A DNA stretch of 64,000 bases, from the NCBI RefSeq assembly GCF_902635505.1, contig NC_045430.1, positions 1,382,177-1,446,176 of the forward strand. Reading direction: 5' to 3'. The notes beneath the pieces are model-generated. The model worked only from the letters and a program-made list of their open reading frames with translations. It made no database searches and was not told where the DNA came from. This DNA comes from Sarcophilus harrisii (lineage: Eukaryota > Chordata > Mammalia > Dasyuromorphia > Dasyuridae). Below are positions 32,406 to 42,100 of the stretch, piece by piece (within the stretch, counting starts at the first letter, position 1; each line of letters starts with the position of its first letter). A program made the translations under genes and the position numbers.

Positions 32406-35400
32406 AGGTCATGAGGCCTGACCCTCTCTCCACCTCCCCCTTGGGGACTCCCTCCCCATTGAGCAGTTCTTCCTGTGGATGGACCCAGGCCTGTCATCCT
32501 TCATTTCTGGACTTAATTCACCATGTTGCTTCTAGGGTAATCTGCCCCTCTTATCCCCTGCTTTTCACCTATTATAAGTTGTCTTCCCACGGAAGAAGGG
32601 AAGCTCCCTGGGGGCAGGCTCTGCGTTCTTGGTGCTTGTGCTTGTGGGCCCAGCCCAGAGCAAGCGCTTCACATACTTGTTCCCTCCATCTTTCCCTTGG
32701 GCCTTCTTCCTTTCCCCACATCTCCGGACCAGCCTGGCTACAGAGACACAACTATGGATATTATTGGGACTTCCTTGTTTTTTAAAAAGCAACTGAACAT
32801 GTTATTCTGAGGGTGGAAGGGGCTGTGACCTGGAAGGGGAGACCGAGGCTGTGAAGGCGTACCATAAGCTAATGAGCAGACAACTTGGAGGGTCATTAGG
32901 CCCAGGAAAGCAAGTCATGTGTACAGATGGCCAAGTGGAGATGTGAACTCAGGTTCTGGGATCTAAGCTTCATGCAGTGAACTTTTCACTGTTGCTGCGG
33001 CTTCTCATCAAGCATCCGTCTCTGTATGGTGAGCAGAACTGCAGGCATGTAACAATGGGACAAGTGAGGGGCTGTGTGGAGAGTGTTCCGAAGATGGAGT
33101 GCAAATCTATGGCCCCAGCATGTCCCTGTCTGCCTCAATTTCCTCATCAGTAATTCCTCAGTTAAAAAGGGACTCTGAGGATCAAATGGGATAACACATG
33201 TTTAGCACTTTGCAAAGGGAGTCCCAAAATCTCATTGAATTGTAGATTTTTTTTGCTGAGGCAATTGGGGTTAATTGGTGTGACTTGCCCAGGGTCACAC
33301 AACTAGGACGTGTTAAATGTCTGAGGCCGCATTTGAACTCGGGTCCTCCTGACTTCAGGGATGGTGCTCTATCCACTACACCACCTACCTGCCCCAATCT
33401 GTCCAAATCCTGACTTATTAATGTAAACTGAGGCTGTCCTCATGGGTGGGGATTGATTATTCAAAGTCCCTTGCCTGCCTAAGGGGTGGGAGCTTGACAG
33501 AAGAGAGATCTAGGTTTCTGGGGGGCAGAATCTCCTTAGTTTCCCGACAGGAGAGAAAGACTGGGGGCCCCGCAGCCTCCAATATGGCTTGACTTCAGCT
33601 TGCTGCACGGGACATCAGGGAACTTCTCCTTGGGTGAGATCTGGGACCCTCTTAGCTGAGCTGAGACATCGAAAAGAGTACCGACACATCAGCCAGCAGG
33701 AGACCAGCCTGCCCCAGACTCAAAAGATTTAGGGGGTAAAGGGGATAGATGTAACTCCAGCCCAGCAGTCCCTCTGAGGGGAGCGAAGTGGCAGCCTCGT
33801 GGATGCCCCATGTGGGCACACATAACCGGCAAGGACAATAATCTCTTTCTCACCCCCTTCTCCTCCTCCTCCTCCTCTTTCCCTCTAACCTCCCCCAGAC
33901 TCCCCAGAGGTCGGGGCCCCAGAAAGGGGAGTGGCCGCTGCTGCTTTCCTGGTCCTGGAAGTTAGGTGCTCCCTGGGCGGCTCTGCTTCTGACACCAGCT
34001 CCGGAGCTTCCTAGTTTACTACTCCTAACCACCAGCAGGTAGAGCCATTTACCCAATAAATGACATTTCCCCAAAAGGCGAGGCGAGGATCTGTTACCAG
34101 CCCCTGTCTTCCGCGCCGGCCTGGGGTCCCTGGTCTCCCCAACAGAGCGTGTTTGGTCCACATGTGAAGTACACTCTCCAGGGGCCGCCGTGGCCCAGAC
34201 GCTCGCCCTCCGGAAGGCGGGGCCCCAGGATGCGCTCCATAAGCGCTCGCTGGTCGGTCACTTCGTGGGCCAGATGTTCCGGGAGGAACAGGGGGAAGAG
34301 AGGGAATGATAGGGAGGGCTGAATGCCTGTTGTTCCCCCTCCTCTCCCCCCGCCCGAGAAAGGTTCCTGACGAAGCCGGCCCGAGCTGCTGAGATCCCGC
34401 AGCCACAGCTGGCTCCCAGCCCTCTGAACTCGGCTCCCAGGCCCTCGCACCCAGGGGTCTCGCTGCCCGCAGCCTGCCCCACGGGGGAGGGACCAGGCTT
34501 CCTCGCGGGGCATGGAACGAGAGCTGACGGCAGCCCGTGTTCGGAGGGAATCCCGGACCGCGCTTCCAGCCCGGGTTCAGCCGCTAACGCCGGGATGTTC
34601 TAGGGCTCGTCTCATCGAGGACTCAGTTTCCTCCGCTGTAAAAGGAAGGGCCGATGGGGCGGCCTGTCAGCTCCAACCTCCCGGGCTTGTTTCTCCTCGG
34701 TGGGTCTGCCTGGCCGCGGCTCCCTGTGCCCTGCAGGGGGAGGTGTTGGCCCGCGCAGCCAGCTTGCTCCGGCGGCCACAGCTGGGCTGGGGTGGGGAGA
34801 AACATCTGCTCTCCGCGGAGGACCCGGCCGCTTCCTCTCGGCGGCCGCTTCGGTCTCCCGCATGGACAGTAGAGCGTCCCCGAATGAAGGAGCCCCTCGG
34901 AACCCTCTCCGAGCCCGCAGCCCCAGCCAGGGAGCCGGCCATGGGTCTGACTGAGAGGGCGGCGGAGTCGGCGGGGAGGGGAGGGGGCTCCAGGAGCCTC
35001 CCTCCCTCCCCAGGGTCATCCTCTTCTCAGCAGAGGACAGAGATTGCCCACCTCCTGTCACCCAGCCCGAGGGAACACTGCCCCAGCTAGAAGGGACCTC
35101 AGAGTTCCGTCCCTCAAATGACCAGGAGGAAACTGAGTCCCACAGGGACCTCGCCTTTTTAAGGTGGGCTGTGGCAGAGGCGCACATCTCCTAGGTGTTC
35201 CTCCCCAAAAGCCTCTCCTCATAATCAGGGAGTGTAAAAGGGCAGAGGCTGAGACCTCTCCGGAGCCTCCACTCCCTCCAAAGGGCCCCGACCTCTCTCA
35301 GCTCCCATATTCCATTTTCGAAGTCCGGCCACCATCACCAACACTATCACCCTTTCCCAGCCCTGATATATTTTTTCCCCCTAAGTCTTTGCTGAAATAA

Positions 35401-35633
35401 TCTCCCTTCTAAGGCCCTCTAGACTTTGTCAGTCTCTGTTCTGTGCCTTCAGTCCCTTCCAGGTATGTCCCACCGTCGGGGTCCGGGGAGGAAGAGGGGG
35501 GTTGAGGAAGGCTCAAAGGATTTAAGGGGATTAGGGAGGGATCAGGAGGCTCCAGCCCTGAGCTGGCTGGGGGTGGGCGTGGGCCCTGGGAGGGGGAGAG
35601 GGATTCCTTTGTGGGGCCAGAGCTTCTTCCAGA
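32406..35633. other. Non-coding region upstream of WNT7B
   Basis: L2-like piece near 32570-32680, the SINE at 33246, then unique sequence rising in GC and CpG from 34 kb. No exon recognised. Confidence 0.45.
33246..33393 (-). mobile_element. Marsupial tRNA-headed SINE (WSINE1/MAR1 type)
   Basis: Same family as the copy at 290-444 and better preserved. The minus strand runs from GGCAGGTAGGTGGTGTAG through GAGTTCAAATGCGGCCTCAG and GTGTGACCCTGGGCAAGTC to GCCTCAGCAAAAAAAA. It lies about 5 kb upstream of WNT7B exon 1. Confidence 0.9.
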
Positions 35634-35716
35634 GAGAGAGAGAGAGAGAGACACACACACACACACAGAGACAGAGAGAGAGAGTCAGAGACAGAGACAG
35701 ACAGAGAGACAGAGAC

Positions 35717-35760
<44 letters not shown>
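35634..35760 (+). repeat. (GA)n purine tract
   Basis: AGAGAGAG with CACACACA and GACAGAGA interruptions, 2.7 kb upstream of the WNT7B start. It is complementary to the TC tract at 35897-35961. Confidence 0.9.
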
Positions 35761-35761
<1 letters not shown>

Positions 35762-35896
35762 AGTGGAAGGAGGTTTGTCTGGGAAAAAAGGACTCAGTCA
35801 ACTGGATCGTGGGGAAGAAGCCTCTTCTCTCTTGTTGGGACATATACTTACACAGACACAAATAAACTCAGAAACGGAGGACTCTCTGGGAATGTC

Positions 35897-35910
35897 TGTC
35901 TGTCTCTCTT

Positions 35911-35961
<51 letters not shown>
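35897..35961 (+). repeat. (TC)n pyrimidine tract
   Basis: TCTCTCTC run about 140 bases downstream of the GA tract and complementary to it. Confidence 0.95.
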
Positions 35962-35964
<3 letters not shown>

Positions 35965-37189
35965 CCCTTCTTCTCTCTTTCTGTTGAGGATGAAACTTCT
36001 CCACGGGGGTTCTGAGCTCGGTCCCTCCCCAAAGACAAAGGGCTTTTCAAATCAATTCAGTTGTGGTGAGTTCGCTTCAATTCAGTCCCATCCAAAGCAG
36101 CAGCCTCATTCAAACTGAGTTCAGCTCAACCCTATTGCGTTGCCCTATACCCCATTTGTCTTTATTGGCCACCCTCTGTGAGCCCAGGGCTCTCTGGGGG
36201 TGGGGGTGGGGTTGGAGACAGAGGAGACTCTGCTCTCTCCCCGTTCTCCTAATCTCTGAGGGGGTTTTTTGGGGGAGGGGAGGGCGGGGCTGGGGCAGGG
36301 AGACCCTTCCACAGGAGGCGGAGGCATCCCTTGCAATATGGAAGGAGCCTTGAACTATGAATCTGCTGCGTGGCTTGCGCCCCGGCACGCTGCGATCTCG
36401 AGCCTCCCGTGGCCCGGGGGGACTTTGCTGGGTCTGGACTCAGACACCCGGAGGCCAAACGAGAGACGGGTCCCAGAAGAGAGGGGCACTCCCCCCTTTA
36501 CGCCTGGGTTCCAGTGCCCACCTGCGCTCCTGCTCCGAGCAATAGCTGGCCAGGGGCTGAGCGCATGGATATGGATGGGGAAGGAGTCGGGCCTCGGCCC
36601 GCGGCTGGCTGCACGACCCCGTGACCCCCCCCCCGGCTCTCCGGCCTTTAGCCTTCTCACAGAAATGGGGACAATAATATGTCCGCCTGAGGAGCCGAAC
36701 CTTTCTGGGGTCTCAGATGGGACGCCGGGTTTCCGGTGCAGACCTGACAGCAATTCGGAAAGAGCCGGCGGCATTGTCAGGATGATTAAAAGCGAGACAA
36801 CGTCCGGGGCCGCGGGAATGGGGCCGGGCGAACAATCCAGAGGCCACGGACAGAGCCCGGGAGGCCGGAAACCCGGATCCCTCCGAGTTCCTCCCACCGG
36901 CCCTTAGGCATCACCCCAAACCGGGCCCCCAGATAAAGCCACGAACCACGAGGCCTAAAGTCCCCAAAACCGCTAGGTACCCCCCCAGGTTTCCCCCCCA
37001 AGACCGGACCCCGGCAGGGGCCAAAGGAAACCGGGGCAACAGGGGGGGAAGCCAGGAGAACCCCGGAGCCCAGATCCCAAGGGGATCGGGACGACCCCCT
37101 CCGGCTGGATGCCTTTCCCTTCGAACCCGATAAGGAGGGAGGGAGGCGGGACAATGGAAGGGGGGTGGTAAAGGGGGGGGGAGAAAGGA
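35962..37189. other. WNT7B upstream region
   Basis: GC-rich unique sequence. A balanced-composition stretch at about 36640-36850 (GCATTGTCAGGATGATTAAA, GGGCGAACAATCC with a SOX-like ACAAT) could be regulatory but is unproven. Confidence 0.4.
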
Positions 37190-37683
37190 GGGGATTCCTT
37201 CCCCGGGAGCCAGCCAAGAAACCCGCAGCCGCCAACCCCCCAACCCCCCAGCCCGCCTGCCCGGCCGCCCGCCCTGGGCTCCCCTCCAGCCTCCAAGGAG
37301 GTGGGGCCCCTTCCGCAGGTGTCCTCCCCCCTCTCTCCCCCTTTCTTCCCTCCCTCCTTCGCTACCTCCACTCGCCTCCTTCCTGCTCCCCCCCACCCCC
37401 TCACACCCTATTTTCCCACTCAGATCTGCCTCTTTCCCTCTCCCTGCCCCCATCCTGCGCCCCTCCTCAGCAGGCAGGGATTGAGACCGAGGACCACGAT
37501 ACACAAAGCCCTGGGCAAGCAGAAGCCCCTGAGCGAGAATTATTTAGGACGATTCATCTTGGAGACTAGGAAAGAAAAGGAAGAAAGGGGAGAGGAGATA
37601 CACACACAGGGAGGCAGAGAGATAGAGCCTGCTTCTACCTGCGGCCGCAGAGCCTGGCAGGCAGCTCCTCCCCAAAGAGCGTG

Positions 37684-37745
37684 CGCTCCCTGCCTCCCTC
37701 CCTCGCTCCCTCCCTCGCTCCCTCGCTCCCTCCCTCCCTCCTCTC
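37684..37745 (+). repeat. CCCTCCCTCG-type tandem array in WNT7B promoter
   Basis: Repeats of CTCCCTCCCTCG and CTCGCTCC, about 700 bases before the start codon. Close to a CT-rich promoter element in composition. Confidence 0.75.
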
Positions 37746-38205
37746 GCTCGCTCTCCCCTTGGGCAGCAGGAAGGCGGGCGGGCGGGCCGGCAGACAAGTA
37801 AAGGCACATGGGAGGGAGAGACACTGGGGCCGGGACTCCAGGACGCTGAGCTGCGCGCTGCCGGCCGTGCCGCTCTCTCCGAGTCCCGGTCCCCGCTCCC
37901 CATCCCAGTCCCCGGCCCCGTCCCTCTCCCCACTCCCCACCCCCACTGCGGGCTCTTCCTCGGGGGCTCGGGACCGGCTTTCGTTTCCCCCTCCTCCTAA
38001 CCTCCCCCGCGGGCTCCCCCCCCCCCCGGGCCGGTTGGGTTCTGCTCTGAGGCCAGTCAGGCAAATTATCCCGGGCGCCCCCTCCTCGTCTGCAGGGAGC
38101 CGCCCTCGCCCCCGCCCCCGTCACCCCCCCTGCCCCGCCCCCGGGCCAGTTGACTGCTCGGTAGCCGGGGCGGGCTGGGCTCAGGATGCCGCGGGCAGGC
38201 TCACC

Positions 38206-38307
38206 ATGGTGGTAGGGCGCGCCCAGCGCCCGCCTGTGCCGGTCCCCGTCGCCGCCTCCGTCGCCGTCCTGTTGCCGAGCGCGGGGCTCCGGGCTGCCGC
38301 TGCCTAG
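38206..38307 (+). other. Possible upstream ORF in WNT7B 5' leader (33 codons)
   Basis: An ATG in a near-perfect initiation context (ACCATGG) opens a 33-codon frame rich in Val, Ala and Pro (MVVGRAQRPP...) and stops 111 bases before the WNT7B ATG. It matters only if transcription starts upstream of 38206. A second, very short frame (MPRAGSPWW) starts at 38186 and overlaps it. Nothing suggests that the peptide itself is functional; the likely effect would be on ribosome access to the WNT7B start. Confidence 0.35.
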
Positions 38308-38393
38308 CCCAAGCCCGAGCCTCGCTCCGCACCTCGGGGCGCTCCCCCCTTCCCCCGCCCCAGCCCGGCCTCCCTCCCCCGCCCCAGCTGTTT

Positions 38394-38420
38394 ATGGCTC
38401 AGTCTATCTTCCTGGATCAT
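38394..38420 (+). other. Out-of-frame upstream ATG overlapping the WNT7B start
   Basis: An ATG at 38394 lies 25 bases upstream of the WNT7B ATG in another frame and reads through the whole of exon 1 (MAQSIFLDHAQ...) without a stop. Its context is weak at -3 (T) but has G at +4. A ribosome starting here would bypass the WNT7B start, so it could dampen translation. It is recorded as a sequence fact; use in vivo is unknown. Confidence 0.4.
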
Positions 38421-38489
38421 GCACAGAAACTTTCGCAAGTGGATTTTCTACGTGTTTCTCTGCTTTGGCGTCCTCTACGTGAAGCTGGG
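38419..38489 (+). CDS. WNT7B: WNT7B first coding exon (partial gene)
   Basis: This exon encodes the amino terminus of a secreted, lipid-modified Wnt ligand that signals through Frizzled receptors. In other mammals it acts in lung, kidney medulla, bone and brain-vessel development. The ATG at 38419 opens MHRNFRKWIFYVFLCF and continues through GVLYVKLG; I recall the human and mouse WNT7B start as the same 24 residues. The stretch WIFYVFLCFGVLYV is a hydrophobic signal-peptide core. The frame closes just past 38490, where GG|GTGAGT is a strong splice donor. That gives 71 coding bases in phase 2, which fits my recollection of WNT7-type first exons. The exon sits in a CpG-rich promoter block. The mature Wnt domain, with its palmitoylated serine and cysteines, is encoded by later exons that lie beyond this window. 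The assignment to WNT7B rather than WNT7A is firm because the WNT7A signal peptide differs. Confidence 0.95.
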
Positions 38490-38496
38490 GTGAGTG
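38490..38496 (+). other. WNT7B: Splice donor of WNT7B exon 1
   Basis: GTGAGTG directly follows the codon fragment CTG GG, giving a near-consensus donor. Intron 1 starts here and has no matching WNT7B acceptor exon before the window ends, so it is longer than 25 kb. Confidence 0.9.
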
Positions 38497-39014
38497 ACCT
38501 GGGCCGGGGGCCGGGCGCGCGGATGAGAGCGGTGTGGATGTGGGGGGGGAGATCGGGAGATTCCCCCGCGGAAGCCTCCGGGGATGGGGGACCGTCCCGA
38601 CAGAAAACGTTCGCTGGTGGCCCGAGAGAGGGCGCGGGGCCAGGGGACAGGACGCTCCGGCCCGGGATGGAACACATCGACCCAGAGATAGAACGCGGGC
38701 CCGGGGATGGAACAAGGGCCCGGGGATGAAACGCTGGCCCGGGCATGGAACGTCGCCGCCTTAGAGCTATCCCGGCCGCACCCCCCCACCTGGACCCCGC
38801 GCCTCGCCGGGGTCTCCGGTCCATTTCCCGGCAGAGTTAGATGCCCCTCGCCCCGGGCGAACCGCAGGGAGGCAGAACGGCACTCCCGGACCGAGTCGGG
38901 GCGGCCCCGCATTGGGGAGCCCGGTCCCGCGAGCTGCTTGCTCCCGGGGGCTGCCAGGACGGGTTCGCTCCGCGGGGTCCGGCTCTTTGGGGCTGGGGAG
39001 GGGGCGGCGTGTCC

Positions 39015-39016
<2 letters not shown>

Positions 39017-39109
<93 letters not shown>

Positions 39110-39111
39110 AC
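39017..39111 (+). repeat. (CT)n microsatellite in WNT7B intron 1
   Basis: About 45 CT units with one TTT interruption, starting 528 bases after the exon 1 donor and inside the CpG-rich block. Polypyrimidine/polypurine runs of this length can form triplex DNA. Confidence 0.95.
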
Positions 39112-42100
39112 ACACATACACGGGAACTAGCGTCGTTCCCCCGTCTGAGCCGGGCCTGGGGCTCCCGGGGAACTGCGGCCGTTTTCCCGGAGAGTGAGAG
39201 GCGGAGCCCAGCCCCAGCCCCGGAGGTACCTGGACGGCCCGAGAGAAGAGGGTTCCCAAAGGGGGGAGGAGGGGAAGCCGCGATTGTTCCGTAGGGCCGT
39301 GTGAGTGTGAGTGTGAGCGTGTGCAAGGTGCTGCAGGCCTAGACACCCTCCGCGTCTCTATCCATCATTCAGACGTGTTGAAATTACCTTGACAACTCGT
39401 CGGTCTGGCTTGGGGATGAGAGGCGCGCGGGCCACCTCGGCAGGCGGGGTCCCCTCAGCGGGCCGCCCGGGCCCCCGCGCGCTCTCCGCCCCCTCCCTCG
39501 GGCTCTCGGCCTCCGGGCCCCGGGCGGCCCCTCCGGGCCGGGGGTGCCTCTCGCTGTGGCTCTGCCTCCGGGGCCGGGCTCGCTCGGGCTCGGAGCCCCG
39601 GTGGCTCTGCACCTTCCCCTGGGCGGGCGGGCGCCCTGATTGCCAGTGCTCGTTGCACTAGGCTACGCGGCCGAGTCGTATTTCCACATTCCTGAGCCCA
39701 GCCGAGTCCTTACCTGTTGAACGGCTGCGAGCTCCTTTTCGCCAGATTCGGCCTCGCCGGGGCCTCCTTGCTGGAGGGGGAGGGGGTGCCGAGAGGGGCC
39801 CACGGCGCCGAGCTCTCGAGCCCCGGAGGGGAGCCCGAGAGAAGGAGAGATCCCGAGATTCCCGGAGAAGCAGGGGGAGGGAGCGAGGAGACAGGACGGA
39901 GCAGCCGCAGGGATGGGGAGGAAAGCCAGAGGGCAAGGGAGGGAGAGAAGGGATTATAAAGCGAGGCTGAGGGAAGCCCGGGTGGGGAGGCCCTCTCCCG
40001 GCTGCGGACCGGGGGCTCGGGTCACGGACTGACCTTCTGGGCTCGTCAATAAATCAGGTCCCAAGAAGAAAAAGAGGAGAAAGAAAAAGGGAACAGGGAA
40101 GGAGAAAGAGAGGCAGGCCGGCTGAGGAGAGAATGAGAGGGACAGACACGGAGAAAGACAGACCGCTTGTGGGGGGGGAGCAGCAGCTACCTGCACCAAG
40201 AAGGCCCTGGGCAGGGCTGGGTTTTGAGGGCCAAATATCGGTCTGGGCCTGGGACCACTGTTCCTGGGGAGGTCCCCCATTTTGCCACCAAGGAGAGTGG
40301 TCACCCAGAGATGGCCCCTGAGGCCAGAAGAGAGGCCTGGGGAGGGTATTCTCCCCTAGGGGAGTCTGTCTGTCTGTACCTGGGGCAAAGTGCCCTTGGT
40401 TCCTGTGGTCTCAGTCCATCTACGGCTGAGCCAGCCAGCTGGCTGAAAAATACTGGAAGAAGTGGGGGGGGGTGCCTGGGCTGGCCCCGGGAAGGAAGAT
40501 CCCCCGGGGAGGGGTTTAAGGCTGAAACTGGGGCTTCTAAGAAAGCTGCCCACTGGGATCTTTAGGTCTCAGGCCCCAAGGTTTCTGACCTGCAAGCAGA
40601 GCCTACAATAGATTTGGGAACCGGGACCCTGGTACTGTGGCTGTGTCCTTTCTTCCACGTGCGAAAGAAAGCACTTGCTGAAGCTCTCAGTCTCCAGATT
40701 CTTGTCACACGAGGTGATGGGAGCTTCCTCTTGCTTCACCCTGAGCTGGAGAGACTGGAGACCGAGGAGCTGGAGGTCGGGATGGGAGGGGAGGGAGGGA
40801 GGGAGACACAACACTGAGACGTCTTCAGTGAGAATGCACCGCCTCTTAGGGAAGATCTGCATCGGGATTCGGGAGTGGGAGAGAGGGGTGGTAGACAGCA
40901 GGCCAGACAGAACCCTGCAACCCCAATTTCTCCACCTGAGCTCTAAAGCCCCGTGGGGAGCATTTGGTCTAACTCTCACCTGCCCCGCTGTGGCAGGCTC
41001 ACAATGCTCCCTATCTATGCTCTCCTCAGTCAGCCTTTCCCTAGCGCAGAGAATACTGGGACATCATAGAGATGGATATAGACAAAGGGGAAGACGGGCA
41101 GAAACAGAGAGAGAGAGAGAAAGAGAAATAAAAGAGAATATAAAAAGAGAAAAGAAGAAAATAGATCAACCGAAGAAGAAGAGTGTTAGAGGACAAAGAC
41201 AGAGAGAGATGAGAGACAGAAAGCAGAGACAGGAGGGCTGGGAAAGGAGGGAGAACTGTTGGGAGGGATTCCCTGGCAGGCATTTGTGTGGGGGAGTGTA
41301 GGACAGAGTGGGGGTAAGTGTGTGTGAGTGGAAGTATATGAGAGGGGGTGAATGTGTATGGGGGGGTCTATGGCAGAGTGGAAGTGAATATGTGTGGGGA
41401 GTGTTGGAGAGAGTTGGGGTGTTTGGAGGGGTGGGGAGTTCTGGCAGGAAATAGTCCCCAGCGCTTTATGCTCTGTGCATGGTGCAGAGATCTTCCAGCC
41501 CCGAGACCACTTTCTGAGGTGGCTGAACCCAGGGAACTCCTATCTTAGCATCAGGAAGCCCGAAATGAGCCTGAGACACCACCAGCTCTGTGATCTTGGC
41601 TACTCACTAAGCTGCCCCTTTCCTCTGTGAAAGAAATCCCCACAGTGCCTGGTTTACAGCAGGGGTGACTGGGAGACACGGAGGAGCTAACACATGTAAA
41701 GTGCCATCCAAGCTGGGTTAGGAATAACCCTTCTAGGATGGCCCCTGCTGGCTCCCCGGGGAACTAGGAAGCAGGGAGTCCTAGGCCAGACTGAGCTATG
41801 TGGCCAGGGTCCACGCTCAGGGAGAAAGAAAAGTATGGAGAGAATCGGGGGGCGGGGGGGAGTCCCTAGACTAGTATCAAGAAGAAAAGACTTTGGGAAA
41901 CATGGCGATTCACCCACATCCATGCCATGCACACATGCCCACAACATAGATATACAACACACATTCACAATACGCACACATGACACACAAACACACACGT
42001 ACACATAGAATTAGGATCTCCCAGCTGGAAGGGACCCCAAAGGCAATGCAGTCGTCTGGGAGTAGATCAAGCATCCCTTCTACAACATGCCTGAAAATGG

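Larger units (their letters stand above)
37190..38418 (+). promoter_or_regulatory. WNT7B: WNT7B promoter / 5' UTR region in CpG-rich block
   Basis: The 1.2 kb before the WNT7B start is very GC-rich with dense CpG, GC boxes (GGGGCGG-type) and pyrimidine runs. No convincing TATA box sits at a useful distance from a clear initiator, so a CpG-island promoter with dispersed starts is likely. A CCCTCCCTCG-type tandem pyrimidine array occupies 37684-37745. The exact transcription start cannot be read from the sequence. High CpG density continues past the exon to about 39660. Confidence 0.65.

Noticed and set aside
34512-35090. 192-residue plus-strand frame (MERELTAARV...) upstream of WNT7B
   Set aside because: CpG-rich open frame containing MIR-like sequence and no domain; no splice or coding support.
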